The position numbers were made by a program, and so were the translations under genes. A stretch of DNA of 64,000 bases from Pedobacter mucosus (lineage in GTDB: Bacteria; Bacteroidota; Bacteroidia; Sphingobacteriales; Sphingobacteriaceae): contig NZ_CP087585.1 in NCBI RefSeq assembly GCF_022200785.1, positions 1,736,001-1,800,000 of the forward strand, read 5' to 3'. Below the pieces are notes generated by a model that did no database searches, had not been told where the DNA came from, and saw only the letters and a program-made list of their open reading frames with translations. Below are positions 44,392 to 53,243 of the stretch, in pieces (the first letter of the stretch is position 1; each line of letters begins with the position of its first letter).

Positions 44392-45426
44392 ATGTTTAAC
44401 CGTCGTAAATTTTTAAAAACCTCTGTCTTTTCTGCTGGATTATTTGCTGTTGACAAAAACAAATTAGCGGACATAATCCCATCGCCAAAAATCAAAACTG
44501 CCAATTTCCCAATTGTAATTTCAACTTGGGATTTCGGGATAGCGGCAAACGCCGACGCTTGGAAGATATTATCAAAAGGCGGTAGAGCGCTTGATGCAGT
44601 AGAGCAAGGTGTGTGGGTACCAGAGGCTGACGAGAAAAATCAATCTGTCGGTTATGGTGGTTTGCCAGATCGCGATGGACACGTAACATTAGATGCTTGC
44701 ATTATGGACGAACTGGGCAATTGCGGTGCTGTCTTAGCTTTGGAACACATTAAACATCCTATTTCTGTTGCCCGTAAAGTAATGGAAAAAACACCACACG
44801 TAATGCTCGCTGGCGATGGCGCACTACAATTTGCACTAGAACAGGGCTTCAAAAAAGAAAATTTACTAACACCTGCAAGCGAAAAAGCGTGGAAAGAATG
44901 GTTAAAAACAGCAAAATATTCTCCAACAATAAACATAGAAAATAAACTTTACGAGAAAGCTTCACCACAAAAACTTCCAGGAAATCAATATAATCACGAT
45001 ACGATTGGGATGTTGGCAATTGATGATAAAGGTAATATTTCGGGCGCTTGTACCACAAGCGGCATGGCTTATAAACTTCATGGTAGAATTGGCGACAGTC
45101 CGATTATTGGTGCAGGCTTATTTATAGACAACGAAATTGGCGGTGCAACTTCAACAGGCGTAGGCGAAGAAGTGGTTCGAAATGTTGGCTCATTTTTAGT
45201 TGTTGAATTGATGCGACAAGGATTTACACCAGAAGCAGCTTGTAAAGAAGCAGTAATGAGAATTATAAAGAAAAAGCCAGAAACAGCTAAAAATATTCAA
45301 GTCGGCTTTTTAGCAATAAATAAAAAAGGTGAATATGGCGCATATGCCATTCAGCAGGGCTTTAGTTTTGCTGTTTGCAATGCAGAAAAGCAAGATCTTC
45401 TAATTAAAGGAAAAAGCTATTATTAA
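44392..45426 (+). CDS. N4-(beta-N-acetylglucosaminyl)-L-asparaginase (glycosylasparaginase family)
   Basis: This is an exported Ntn-hydrolase of 344 residues that probably cleaves the GlcNAc-Asn bond of glycoasparagines. The N-terminus MFNRRKFLKTSVFSAGLFAV resembles a twin-arginine signal. The proenzyme self-cleaves before the Thr in QYNHDTIGMLAIDDKGN near residue 203, which becomes the N-terminal nucleophile. SGACTTSGMAYKLHGRIGDSPIIGAGLFIDNEIGG completes the active site. Asparaginase or isoaspartyl peptidase activity is an alternative, but the HDTIGM motif favours glycosylasparaginase. Confidence 0.92.
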   Translation: MFNRRKFLKTSVFSAGLFAVDKNKLADIIPSPKIKTANFPIVISTWDFGIAANADAWKILSKGGRALDAVEQGVWVPEADEKNQSVGYGGLPDRDGHVTLDACIMDELGNCGAVLALEHIKHPISVARKVMEKTPHVMLAGDGALQFALEQGFKKENLLTPASEKAWKEWLKTAKYSPTINIENKLYEKASPQKLPGNQYNHDTIGMLAIDDKGNISGACTTSGMAYKLHGRIGDSPIIGAGLFIDNEIGGATSTGVGEEVVRNVGSFLVVELMRQGFTPEAACKEAVMRIIKKKPETAKNIQVGFLAINKKGEYGAYAIQQGFSFAVCNAEKQDLLIKGKSYY

Positions 45427-45519
45427 TCTCCTCCAGTGCCCTTTAAGCAAGAATGAAAAACGAGGGGTATGTAGCGATCTAATATTTATAGGCAATTTTG
45501 ACTCTAAATTAAAACTAAT

Positions 45520-46290
45520 ATGACTGATAAGAATTCAAATTCCGCTTCAGGAGATTTGGAATTAGAAATCTGTGCTAATGGTTATGAATCTGCATTAGCA
45601 GCGCAAAATGGTGGTGCTATCCGAGTAGAATTATGTGATAATTTAGCCGAAGGCGGAACTACTCCAAGTTTTGCTCAAATTGCTTTATCAAAGAAAAATT
45701 TATCAATTGAGATTTGGCCAATAATACGACCAAGAGGTGGTGATTTCTTATATTCTAACTTAGAGTTTGAATTAATGAAAGAAGATATAAAAATCTGCAA
45801 GTCATTAAGTTGTGAAGGTGTGGTTTTTGGTATTCTGCGGAATGATGGATCAATAGATATGGATCGATGTTCCGAATTAATAGCCCTTGCGAAGCCAATG
45901 TCAGCAGCTTTTCATAGAGCTTTTGATATGAGCAATAATTTGGAAAAAGCGCTTGAAGACTTAATAGAGTTAGGCTTTGTCCGTGTACTTTCATCAGGAG
46001 GAACACCTTCTGCATTGCAAGGAACCTCAACACTTGCAAGATTAATAAAACAAGCAAAAGGTAGGATTACGATCATGCCAGGCGCAGGAATTAATGAAAA
46101 TAACATTCAATCAATTATTGATCAAACGGGAGCTAAAGCATTTCATGCGTCTGCTAAAGATTTTGTAACTAGCCATATGAAATACCAAAATGATAAAACA
46201 AAGATGGGAAGCATTGAAAATGAATATCAATATGAATTAACTTCAGTTGATAACGTAAATGCGCTTGTCAAAATAATGAAGATGAATTAA
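45520..46290 (+). CDS. cutC: CutC family protein
   Basis: This 256-residue TIM-barrel protein belongs to the CutC family, named for copper homeostasis although the role in bacteria is disputed. LEICANGYESALAAQNGGAIRVELCDNLAEGGTTPSFAQI near residues 10-50, IRPRGGDFLYSNLEFELMKEDI and AFHRAFDMSNNLEKALEDLIELGF are family landmarks. VLSSGGTPSALQG and IMPGAGINENNI follow. The stop codon overlaps the next start by one base (TAATG), so translation of the two is probably coupled. Confidence 0.93.
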   Translation: MTDKNSNSASGDLELEICANGYESALAAQNGGAIRVELCDNLAEGGTTPSFAQIALSKKNLSIEIWPIIRPRGGDFLYSNLEFELMKEDIKICKSLSCEGVVFGILRNDGSIDMDRCSELIALAKPMSAAFHRAFDMSNNLEKALEDLIELGFVRVLSSGGTPSALQGTSTLARLIKQAKGRITIMPGAGINENNIQSIIDQTGAKAFHASAKDFVTSHMKYQNDKTKMGSIENEYQYELTSVDNVNALVKIMKMN

Positions 46291-46559
46291 TGGCCCAAAT
46301 TTTTAAGCCATATATTTTTCTAGCGCTTATTGGTGTAATACTGATACTGCTCTCATTTTTTATACCAACTTCAAATTTTGTTATTAGTATTTATGATACT
46401 TACATTGGTATTATGAATGTAGAATTCTGTAAACTGTTCGCTATATTTCTATTTTCGTTGGCTTTAATATATAGGCTGCTGGATAAGTATTTATTTTACA
46501 CTTTTATAAGTTGGACACATATAATTTTGTCAGTTTTATTGCCCCTTGTTGTTACCTAG
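46290..46559 (+). CDS. small hydrophobic membrane protein
   Basis: This 89-residue protein shows three hydrophobic helices (about residues 7-27, 42-62 and 66-87). It starts on the last base of the cutC stop codon, which suggests translational coupling. The pattern IYDTYIGIMNVEFCKLFAIFLFSLALIYRLLDKYLFYTFISWTHI is unlike chance translation. No family was recognised. Its job is unknown. Confidence 0.65.
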   Translation: MAQIFKPYIFLALIGVILILLSFFIPTSNFVISIYDTYIGIMNVEFCKLFAIFLFSLALIYRLLDKYLFYTFISWTHIILSVLLPLVVT

Positions 46560-46625
46560 TTAAGTTATGATCTTCAAAAATCCTTAGCATTAATAGAACT
46601 TACAGATTTAAGTTCATTAAACTAT

Positions 46626-46757
46626 ATGTATCATACCAAACGCATAATCAATATTATTACCTCAATATTCGTAATCGTACAAATTGCTTCAATCATCCAT
46701 TTCTTAACTGGATTAATCAAAGTTATTAGATCAGTGAGAAAGTCAAAATCAATTTAA
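46626..46757 (+). CDS. possible 43-codon single-helix membrane peptide
   Basis: ATG 46626 opens a frame of 43 codons, MYHTKRIINIITSIFVIVQI and onward, ending in a basic tail (IRSVRKSKSI). One hydrophobic helix with positive residues on both sides is plausible, but AT-rich DNA gives such ORFs by chance. It lies 66 bp after the preceding small membrane gene. Confidence 0.3.
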   Translation: MYHTKRIINIITSIFVIVQIASIIHFLTGLIKVIRSVRKSKSI

Positions 46758-46824
46758 TTTCACATACACCTATAATTCAGATAATTAATTATATTTAATC
46801 AACCAATAAACTAAATTAATTATC

Positions 46825-47352
46825 ATGAAAAAGATCTTCTCAATACTCCTAATTACAATAATTTTTGTAGCATGCAAAAATAAAGAAGTTGATACAATTG
46901 ATTCTACACAATCAGATGCATCCAAGTATCCATATTCACTTAAAAAAGTTCAAGGCTGGCAAATGAATTCAGATAGCAAAAACATGATTACTGCTATGAT
47001 GCTAATTAAAACATTTGAAAAATTTGATACCGCAGGTATGGGAAAAATTTTGGCGGATAGCGTAGAGTTTGATTTAGATGGCTACCAGTTTAAAGGAACT
47101 AAATCTCTATTCTTAAAACAAATACAAGGCGAATTTGCTAAAATGGCCAGTTTCAAAATTGATATGGAAGATGCTGAATCTGTTATAAATAAGGATAAAA
47201 GCGAAGAATGTGTAAGTCTGTGGTATAACCAGATTTCTACAACTAAAGAAGGTAAAATCGATACAATTAATTTGTATAATGATATAAAATTGAAGAATGG
47301 GAAGGTTATCAGATTATCTGAATATGCTCAACACCCAATGAAAAAGTTATAG
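46825..47352 (+). CDS. hypothetical lipoprotein, NTF2/SnoaL-like fold possible
   Basis: This is a 175-residue predicted lipoprotein, signal MKKIFSILLITIIFVACKNK with acylated Cys 17. The middle (about residues 60-120, LIKTFEKFDTAGMGKILADSVEFDLDGYQFKGTKSLFLKQIQGEFAKM) resembles the helix-turn and cone of NTF2/SnoaL-like domains. The family was not firmly recognised. It converges on the DUF983 gene. Confidence 0.75.
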   Translation: MKKIFSILLITIIFVACKNKEVDTIDSTQSDASKYPYSLKKVQGWQMNSDSKNMITAMMLIKTFEKFDTAGMGKILADSVEFDLDGYQFKGTKSLFLKQIQGEFAKMASFKIDMEDAESVINKDKSEECVSLWYNQISTTKEGKIDTINLYNDIKLKNGKVIRLSEYAQHPMKKL

Positions 47353-47371
47353 AGAGTTTATTATTGAATTT

Positions 47372-47767
47372 TTATTTATCTCCACTTCCGGGCACAAAAT
47401 GTAAGCCTGGCGTTAAGTAATGCAATAGAACTACCCTCGAATATCTATAATTTATAGGTGAAAGAATTAGGACACCTGCTAAAATTAAGCTTACAAAATA
47501 CCAAAGGTTTTCATAAACAAGCGGCAGACCCAAAACGTAAGAAGCCACACTTATGGAAATAATTTCGGCCACATTCATAGCGTAACTTACAAACATAGCT
47601 ACATAAAAAAACCCGGGTTCTCTTTCAAATTTCAGGTTACAATGCGGACAATGAATGTTTGTTTTTTGTAACCGAATCGCATAAGCACTTCCTGTAAAAA
47701 TATCGCCTTTACGGCAACGTGGACATTTACACTGAATAAAAGCTTGAAATTTAGATAGGGCTGCCAT
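47372..47767 (-). CDS. DUF983 membrane protein
   Basis: This 131-residue protein has an N-terminal zinc-ribbon-like segment with four Cys (QCKCPRCRKGDIFTGS and NIHCPHCNLKFEREPGFFY) and two membrane helices near residues 53-75 and 83-103. This is the DUF983 layout. Function is unknown. It is a single gene between convergent and codirectional neighbours. Confidence 0.9.
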   Translation of the reverse strand: MAALSKFQAFIQCKCPRCRKGDIFTGSAYAIRLQKTNIHCPHCNLKFEREPGFFYVAMFVSYAMNVAEIISISVASYVLGLPLVYENLWYFVSLILAGVLILSPINYRYSRVVLLHYLTPGLHFVPGSGDK

Positions 47768-48003
47768 ATTTTTTATTTAATGATGCAAATTTATTGTTTA
47801 ATCACTTCTTAAAATATGATCTGAATCATAAAACGAATTATTATTTAGCTTCTGCGCTTAGTTGGCTGTGTTTAAAGCGAAGAAGGTTTTTTGCAAAATA
47901 ATGGTTATCGTATTGATGATGACTGGGGTTTATAACTGCCAGTATGTTTAAGCAAGTATAATTAAAAACAGCTTTAAATTATAAAAGTTCGCTAAATAGC
48001 AAA
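47768..48003. other. 236-bp intergenic region
   Basis: This gap separates the DUF983 gene and the Crp-family gene. It should hold the DUF983 promoter. No ORF, repeat or RNA motif was recognised. Confidence 0.5.
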
Positions 48004-48585
48004 TCAGCACTTGATTATTTTGCCTTTATCTAAATGAATAGAGCCCTTTTCAGCTAAAAGCTTCACTCCTCTTATAACGGTTTCTACCCTTAAGCCTGTC
48101 ATATCGGCCAAATTTTGACGGGTAACATTCAGTTTCTCCCCAGCATTGATATCCAGAAATAGATAATTAATTATCGTTTCGAGGCGATGTTCTGCTTTTT
48201 CATTGGCAAGTTCTTCTAACATCATTGATTTATAAAAGAGACGTTTACTTAAGCCAGTAATTAGATCCATACAAAATGCGGGATCTTCTGTTAAAAGTTT
48301 TAGAAACCCTTGTTTACTAACAGCAATAATTTTAGCATTTTTATTAACGATGGTATAAGCAAGGTATTTCTTATCTAACAATAAAGCAGGTTCGCCAAAA
48401 TACTGACCAGCTTTGAAAACGCCTTGAATAAATTCTTTGCCATCTTCGCTTACCGTAATCATTCTAACTTCTCCAGCTTTAATAAAATAAACAAATTTTG
48501 GATGCATACCAGGCTCGTATATTATAGCATCTTTTGCGAAATTCTTTACAGGATAACCATTATCTATAAGCTTTTGAATATACAT
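48004..48585 (-). CDS. Crp/Fnr family transcriptional regulator
   Basis: This 193-residue regulator has a cyclic-nucleotide-binding-like domain (about residues 15-115, FIKAGEVRMITVSEDGKEFIQGVFKAGQYFGEPALL) and a C-terminal winged helix (LNVTRQNLADMTGLRVETVIRGVKLLAEKGSIHLDKGKI). The Arg that binds cAMP phosphate in E. coli Crp is not obvious, and no Fnr-type Cys cluster is present. The ligand is therefore unknown. It lies 21 bp downstream of ddl on the same strand. Confidence 0.92.
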   Translation of the reverse strand: MYIQKLIDNGYPVKNFAKDAIIYEPGMHPKFVYFIKAGEVRMITVSEDGKEFIQGVFKAGQYFGEPALLLDKKYLAYTIVNKNAKIIAVSKQGFLKLLTEDPAFCMDLITGLSKRLFYKSMMLEELANEKAEHRLETIINYLFLDINAGEKLNVTRQNLADMTGLRVETVIRGVKLLAEKGSIHLDKGKIIKC

Positions 48586-48606
48586 TCTACTTTTATAAAG
48601 TTGCTA

Positions 48607-49593
48607 TTAACCTAAAGTTTCTTTCATCAAACGCGTATAAAATTCTTTTAAGGTTAGGCCCATAGCCGCAACTTGCTGTGGTATAAATGAAGTAGCAGTT
48701 TGACCAGGAATGGTATTAATTTCAATAAAATAGAAGTTTCCAGTCTCTTCTTCCAAAAAGTAATCAATTCTAACAACACCTCTGCAATTCAGTTTCTGAT
48801 AAACCTCCGTTACAATTTCATTAACTCGACTAAACTCTTCATCATTCATTCTTCCTGGTGTAATTTCTTCTGTTGCTCCAGGAGTGTATTTTGCTTCGAA
48901 ATCAAAGAATTCGTTTGCCGGAATAACTTCAGTTGTTGGCAAAACAATCACTTTCCCTTCATCACCAAAAACGCCGATAGAGAACTCTCTTCCGCTTACA
49001 AATTCTTCTATTAATACTTGATCGTCTTCTTTAAAAGCTTTTGTTAAAGCAACATCCAAATCATTCACATGCTTAACCTTCGTCATGCCGATACTGCTAC
49101 CGCCACTATTTGGTTTTACAAAATATGGGATTTTTAAATCTTGTTTAATCTCATTTAAATTGTAATTGCCACCCTTAAATATCTGAACTGATTTAGCAAT
49201 ATGTAAATTTTTTATATCACTCACAATGGCTTTTGTATAGCCTTTATTCATTGTAATTGAAGAAGTTAGCGCATTGCAAGTGGTGTAAGGAATTTCGAGC
49301 ATATCAAAATATCCTTGTAATTTTCCATCTTCACCAGGCGAACCATGAATGGCAATAAAAACGCCATCAAACTTGATTTTACGGCCATCAATTAATATTG
49401 AAAAATCATTTTTATCAACTTCAATTTTAACAGAGCCATTCTTTTCATAAAACCAACCTTTGTTATTAAGCATTATTTTATAAACATCATATAAATCTGC
49501 ATCAATATTTTGGGCAATTGTGGCTGCGCTTTTCAACGATATAACCCATTCACCGGTGGTACCGCCTGTTAATAATGCAATTGTTTTTTTCAT
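48607..49593 (-). CDS. ddl: D-alanine--D-alanine ligase
   Basis: This ATP-grasp enzyme makes the D-Ala-D-Ala dipeptide of peptidoglycan. The start KKTIALLTGGTTGEWVISLKSA matches the family except that the usual GG.S.E sequence reads GGTTGEW. HGSPGEDGKLQGYFDMLEIPYTTC near residue 94, KPNSGGSSIGMTKV near 161, and RIDYFLEEETGNFYFIEINTIPGQTATSFIPQQ near 272 are the ATP-grasp and metal-binding segments. Length is 328 residues. It is divergent from the PASTA-mltG genes, which also serve the cell wall. Confidence 0.95.
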   Translation of the reverse strand: MKKTIALLTGGTTGEWVISLKSAATIAQNIDADLYDVYKIMLNNKGWFYEKNGSVKIEVDKNDFSILIDGRKIKFDGVFIAIHGSPGEDGKLQGYFDMLEIPYTTCNALTSSITMNKGYTKAIVSDIKNLHIAKSVQIFKGGNYNLNEIKQDLKIPYFVKPNSGGSSIGMTKVKHVNDLDVALTKAFKEDDQVLIEEFVSGREFSIGVFGDEGKVIVLPTTEVIPANEFFDFEAKYTPGATEEITPGRMNDEEFSRVNEIVTEVYQKLNCRGVVRIDYFLEEETGNFYFIEINTIPGQTATSFIPQQVAAMGLTLKEFYTRLMKETLG

Positions 49594-49807
49594 ATTGAAA
49601 TCACTTATTTATAATTAAGAATTGATGTTTATATATCCTCAAAAATATAAATATCTTTGCGCAATAATTAATTTTGTAGAATTGAATTGGTAAAAGATTT
49701 AAAATGATGACGCTAAACTATCATTAGTATTATAGCGAAGTCGTTTTTCCAATACTTAAATTAACTACATTTGAGTTTGTACTGCATAACCCCAGAATTT
49801 AATATTC
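49594..49807. other. divergent intergenic region between ddl and the PASTA gene
   Basis: TATCTTTG (around 49652-49659) matches the Bacteroidota -7 consensus TAnnTTTG on the plus strand, with no strong -33 element. It would start a transcript about 140 bases before the PASTA gene. No ORF is credible. Confidence 0.4.
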
Positions 49808-50578
49808 ATGTCTAAATTTATAGATTATTTAAAAACAAAATCCTTCCGGAACAATATTATAGCTGCAATTTTAACGGTGGTTGTTCTTTTATTAGTTGCA
49901 TTTTTTAGTTTAAGATATTATACTAAACATGGTCAGGGATTAAATGTTCCGATGGTTAAAGGATTATCATTTGAACAAGCAGTTAAAAAATTAGAAGATG
50001 CAGGCTTGAAATATGAGGTAGATTCAGTATTCATATTAGATCAACCGGCGGGACTAGTTATTGATCAAGATCCTGACCCAAATACTTTTGTTAAGGACAA
50101 CCGTACAATCTATTTAACTATAAACGCAGGGAAAATACCAAATACAAATTTTCCTGATATTGCTTTTAAAACATTGAGAGAAGCCCAAGCGATAATTGAA
50201 AGTTCTAGGTTAAAATTAGGTGATACCACCTATAAGCCCGACGTAAGTAGAGACGTGGTTTTGGAAGCATCATTTGGTGGCAACCCAATTGTAGCGGGGC
50301 AGATTATTCCGGTTGGCTCGAGAATTAATTTGGTTTTAGGAGATGGCCGAGGAAATGAAGATGTTGATGTACCACAATTAGTTGGCTTAACTATTGATGA
50401 AGCGAAGTTTAGTTTAAAGGGATCTAACCTTAGTTTAGGTACAATTATTTACGAAGGGCAAATTTTAGATAGTGCAAATGCAGTGATTACAAAACAAGAT
50501 CCTATGCCGGTTGATTCGCTAACTAAAGTAGCTATCGGTACTAAAATTAATATTACTTTATCCAACAAACAAAAGTAA
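49808..50578 (+). CDS. membrane-anchored PASTA-domain protein without kinase
   Basis: This 256-residue protein has one N-terminal membrane helix (about residues 15-37, NIIAAILTVVVLLLVAFFSL) and three PASTA-like repeats. The repeats are about residues 45-112 (VPMVKGLSFEQAVKKLEDAG), 114-183 (FPDIAFKTLREAQAIIESSRLKLGD) and 187-255 (VPQLVGLTIDEAKFSLKGSNLSLG). PASTA domains bind peptidoglycan or beta-lactam-like ligands. Here they have no Ser/Thr kinase or transpeptidase attached. It lies 19 bp upstream of mltG, so a role in wall assembly is likely. Confidence 0.92.
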   Translation: MSKFIDYLKTKSFRNNIIAAILTVVVLLLVAFFSLRYYTKHGQGLNVPMVKGLSFEQAVKKLEDAGLKYEVDSVFILDQPAGLVIDQDPDPNTFVKDNRTIYLTINAGKIPNTNFPDIAFKTLREAQAIIESSRLKLGDTTYKPDVSRDVVLEASFGGNPIVAGQIIPVGSRINLVLGDGRGNEDVDVPQLVGLTIDEAKFSLKGSNLSLGTIIYEGQILDSANAVITKQDPMPVDSLTKVAIGTKINITLSNKQK

Positions 50579-50597
50579 AAATTCGCATAATTTTAAA

Positions 50598-51653
50598 ATG
50601 ATTGAAGTAGAAAATAATAAAACGAGCACAAGAAAAAAAGTTATTATAGCGTTAGCTATTGTGATAATAGTTATCGCAGGATATTTTGCTTTAAACCTTT
50701 ACAAGGTTTATTTTGCTCCAAATGTTACTGATCGTCAAAAATATCTTTATATTAAAACTGGCAGTAATTATGATGAATTGATTTCAGGATTAAAACAAAA
50801 ACAGCTTGTTAAAAGTATTTCTGCTTTTGAAACTGCTGCTACAAAAATGAATCTTGTTAATAATATTAAGCCGGGTCGGTATCGCTTAAAAAAAGGTATG
50901 ACGAACCGTACCTTAATCAATTTGATAAAATCTGGTAATCAAGATCCTATCAAACTTAAATTTCAGAATATTCGGAAGAAGGAAGATTTTGCCGCTTACT
51001 TGGCTAGCAATTTAGAAGCTGATTCTTTAAGATTTATCGGTGTTATAGATTCTACAGCCTTAATTAGTGGTTACGGCTTCAATCAAGATAATATCTACGC
51101 CATGTTTATTCCAAACACTTACGAGATGTATTGGAACGCTTCTCCAGTCGACTTTATGAAACGTATGCATAATGAGTATGATAAATTTTGGACTGATCAA
51201 CGAAAACAAAAAGCTGCAACGCTTAACTTAACGCCAATTCAAATTTATACATTAGCCTCTATTGTTGATGCAGAAGCACTTTACGATAAGGAAATGCCAA
51301 TAATTGCAGGTTTATATCTGAATAGATTAAATAAAGGCATTTTGTTACAAGCAGATCCGACTGTAATTTTTGCTAACAATGATTTTACGGTAAAAAGAGT
51401 AACTGGTAAATTATTACAAGTGCAATCGTTATATAATACTTACAAGTATGCAGGTTTGCCTCCTGGGCCTATAATGATGCCAAGTATTAATGCAATAGAT
51501 GCCGTGCTCAATAGAGATACGAATAATTATATATATATGTGCGCAAAAGAAGATTTTTCAGGCTATCATAATTTCGCTGAAACTAAAGCGCAACATGAAA
51601 TTAATGCAAGAAAATATCGCGAAGCATTAAACAAAAGAAATATCTTTAAATAA
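50598..51653 (+). CDS. mltG: endolytic murein transglycosylase MltG
   Basis: This membrane-anchored lytic transglycosylase cuts nascent glycan strands and sets their length. One N-terminal helix (about residues 13-31) is followed by a LysM-like region and the YceG catalytic domain. The catalytic Glu is expected in TLASIVDAEALYDKEMPIIAGLYLNRLNKGILLQADPTVIFA near residue 218. YKYAGLPPGPIMMPSINAIDAVLN is conserved. Length is 351 residues. It abuts the next gene with no gap and follows the PASTA gene. Confidence 0.95.
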   Translation: MIEVENNKTSTRKKVIIALAIVIIVIAGYFALNLYKVYFAPNVTDRQKYLYIKTGSNYDELISGLKQKQLVKSISAFETAATKMNLVNNIKPGRYRLKKGMTNRTLINLIKSGNQDPIKLKFQNIRKKEDFAAYLASNLEADSLRFIGVIDSTALISGYGFNQDNIYAMFIPNTYEMYWNASPVDFMKRMHNEYDKFWTDQRKQKAATLNLTPIQIYTLASIVDAEALYDKEMPIIAGLYLNRLNKGILLQADPTVIFANNDFTVKRVTGKLLQVQSLYNTYKYAGLPPGPIMMPSINAIDAVLNRDTNNYIYMCAKEDFSGYHNFAETKAQHEINARKYREALNKRNIFK

Positions 51654-52067
51654 ATGTATAGCCACAGTACTAAAATACGGGTTCGCTATGGTGAAACTGA
51701 TCAAATGGGTTATATGTATTATGGAAACTATGCTCAATATTACGAAATTGGTCGAGTAGAAATGCTCAGAAGTTTGGGTATGAGTTATAGTGCTATGGAG
51801 GCTGATGGAATTATGATGCCTGTTTTAGAGATGAGCTGCAAATATTTCAAGCCAGCACTTTACGATCAGGAAATTACAGTAAAAACCATTATTAAAAAGT
51901 TACCTGGAATACGTATTTATTTCGAATACGAACTTTATAATGAAGATCAGGAATTGATAAATATCGGTTCTACTACTTTGGTTTTTGTTGATATGAAAAA
52001 GAAGAAACCAACAAATCCACCAGCAAACTTTATGGAAAAATTAGTTGTATTCTTTAATGAAAACTAG
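51654..52067 (+). CDS. acyl-CoA thioesterase (YbgC/4HBT family)
   Basis: This 137-residue hot-dog thioesterase has the signature RVRYGETDQMGYMYYGNYAQYYEIGRVEMLRSLG at residues 8-41, with the catalytic Asp in ETDQMG. The usual second residues are in MSCKYFKPALYDQEITVKT. It probably hydrolyses short-chain acyl-CoA or acyl-ACP. Its start codon immediately follows the mltG stop codon and yihY-like starts 2 bp later, so all three are likely one transcript. Confidence 0.93.
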   Translation: MYSHSTKIRVRYGETDQMGYMYYGNYAQYYEIGRVEMLRSLGMSYSAMEADGIMMPVLEMSCKYFKPALYDQEITVKTIIKKLPGIRIYFEYELYNEDQELINIGSTTLVFVDMKKKKPTNPPANFMEKLVVFFNEN

Positions 52068-52069
52068 CA

Positions 52070-53053
52070 ATGGAATGGATACATCGGCAATTATTAAGGT
52101 TAAAATTCTATCAAAACTTTGTAGAATGGACCAAAAGCTGTATTCTCCCAGGTTTTAGCCCCTTACCATTATACACTGTTGCTACGTTTTTTTTCAGAGA
52201 AATTGGAAAAGAATCACTTGTAAATAAATCCTCTTCTTTAGCTTACAGCTTTATGCTGGCTATTTTTCCAGCGATAATTTTCTTATTTACCTTGATTCCT
52301 TACATCCCCAAAAAAATAGGCTTTCAAGAGCAGTTGATGTCGTTATTAGCGTTGATACTGCCTAACAATGCATATATGGCATTTGAAACAACCATAAATG
52401 AAATTGTTAACATTCAGAACGGAAGTCTATTATCAATCGGTTTTCTATTATCAATATTTTTCTCTACGAATGGAGTCCACAAATTGATGGTGGCGTTTAA
52501 TAAATCCTCATTAATAATTGAGACGAGATCCTGGTTTAAACAGAGACTTGTGGCCATTATACTAACTTTCATTCTGGCATTATCTGTTATTATTTGTATT
52601 GCTGCGATGGCAATGGGCGAAATCCTCTTGATTTATTTAGAAAAAGAACTTCATTATAAAGGAGGCATCACCGTTTTTGCCATTCAGTTGACACGATGGA
52701 CATTGTTAGGCGTATTATATTTTATTACCGTATCGATTTTATATCGCTATGGACCTGCACACTCTAAAAAGTGGAGGTTATTTAGTGCTGGCTCTTGGCT
52801 AGCCACAATTTTAGCTTTTTTAACCATCTGGGGATTTTCATTTTACATCAATCACTTTAGCTCCTACAATAAAGTTTATGGATCTATCGGAACATTAATT
52901 GTGATTATGATTTGGTTATACCTTAACTCTTTAATCCTTTTAATCGGTTTTGAATTGAACGCAAGCGTTGATGTAAGCAAAAGGAGCGTCAAAATCATCC
53001 GCCCCACCTTCAATTTATTTAAAAAAAGTGATTCAAAAGGCAGCAATCGCTAA
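52070..53053 (+). CDS. YihY/BrkB family inner-membrane protein
   Basis: This is a 327-residue membrane protein with about six hydrophobic helices. Family segments LVNKSSSLAYSFMLAIFPAIIFLFTLIPY (near 45), ILPNNAYMAFETTINEIV and LAFLTIWGFSFYINHFSSYNKVYGSIGTLIVIMIWLYLNSLILLIGFELNA are clear. The family was once called ribonuclease BN in error; a transport or envelope role is likely but unproven. It is the last gene before the tRNA-Ser. Confidence 0.93.
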   Translation: MEWIHRQLLRLKFYQNFVEWTKSCILPGFSPLPLYTVATFFFREIGKESLVNKSSSLAYSFMLAIFPAIIFLFTLIPYIPKKIGFQEQLMSLLALILPNNAYMAFETTINEIVNIQNGSLLSIGFLLSIFFSTNGVHKLMVAFNKSSLIIETRSWFKQRLVAIILTFILALSVIICIAAMAMGEILLIYLEKELHYKGGITVFAIQLTRWTLLGVLYFITVSILYRYGPAHSKKWRLFSAGSWLATILAFLTIWGFSFYINHFSSYNKVYGSIGTLIVIMIWLYLNSLILLIGFELNASVDVSKRSVKIIRPTFNLFKKSDSKGSNR

Positions 53054-53156
53054 AGAAATAAATTTTTTCTATCTCTGTGTTAAGCGATTATCAAATAATT
53101 ACAAAAAAAGTGTTTCCGCTATTTGTATAATTGAATGGGATTTGTACTTTTGTCGC

Positions 53157-53243
53157 GGAGAGTTGGCAGAGTGGTCGATTGCGGCAGTCTTGAAAACTGT
53201 TGACTTGTTAAAGGGTCCGCGGGTTCGAATCCCCCACTCTCCG
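53157..53243 (+). tRNA. tRNA-Ser (anticodon UGA)
   Basis: The acceptor stem GGAGAGT (53157-53163) pairs with ACTCTCC (53236-53242), with discriminator G. The anticodon loop CTTGAAA carries TGA, reading UCA. A long variable arm (TTGACTTGTTAAAGGGTCCGC region) and the T arm GGGTTCGAATCCCC are typical of tRNA-Ser. The 3' CCA is not encoded. The gene marks the boundary between conserved genes on the left and sparser accessory DNA on the right. Confidence 0.97.
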
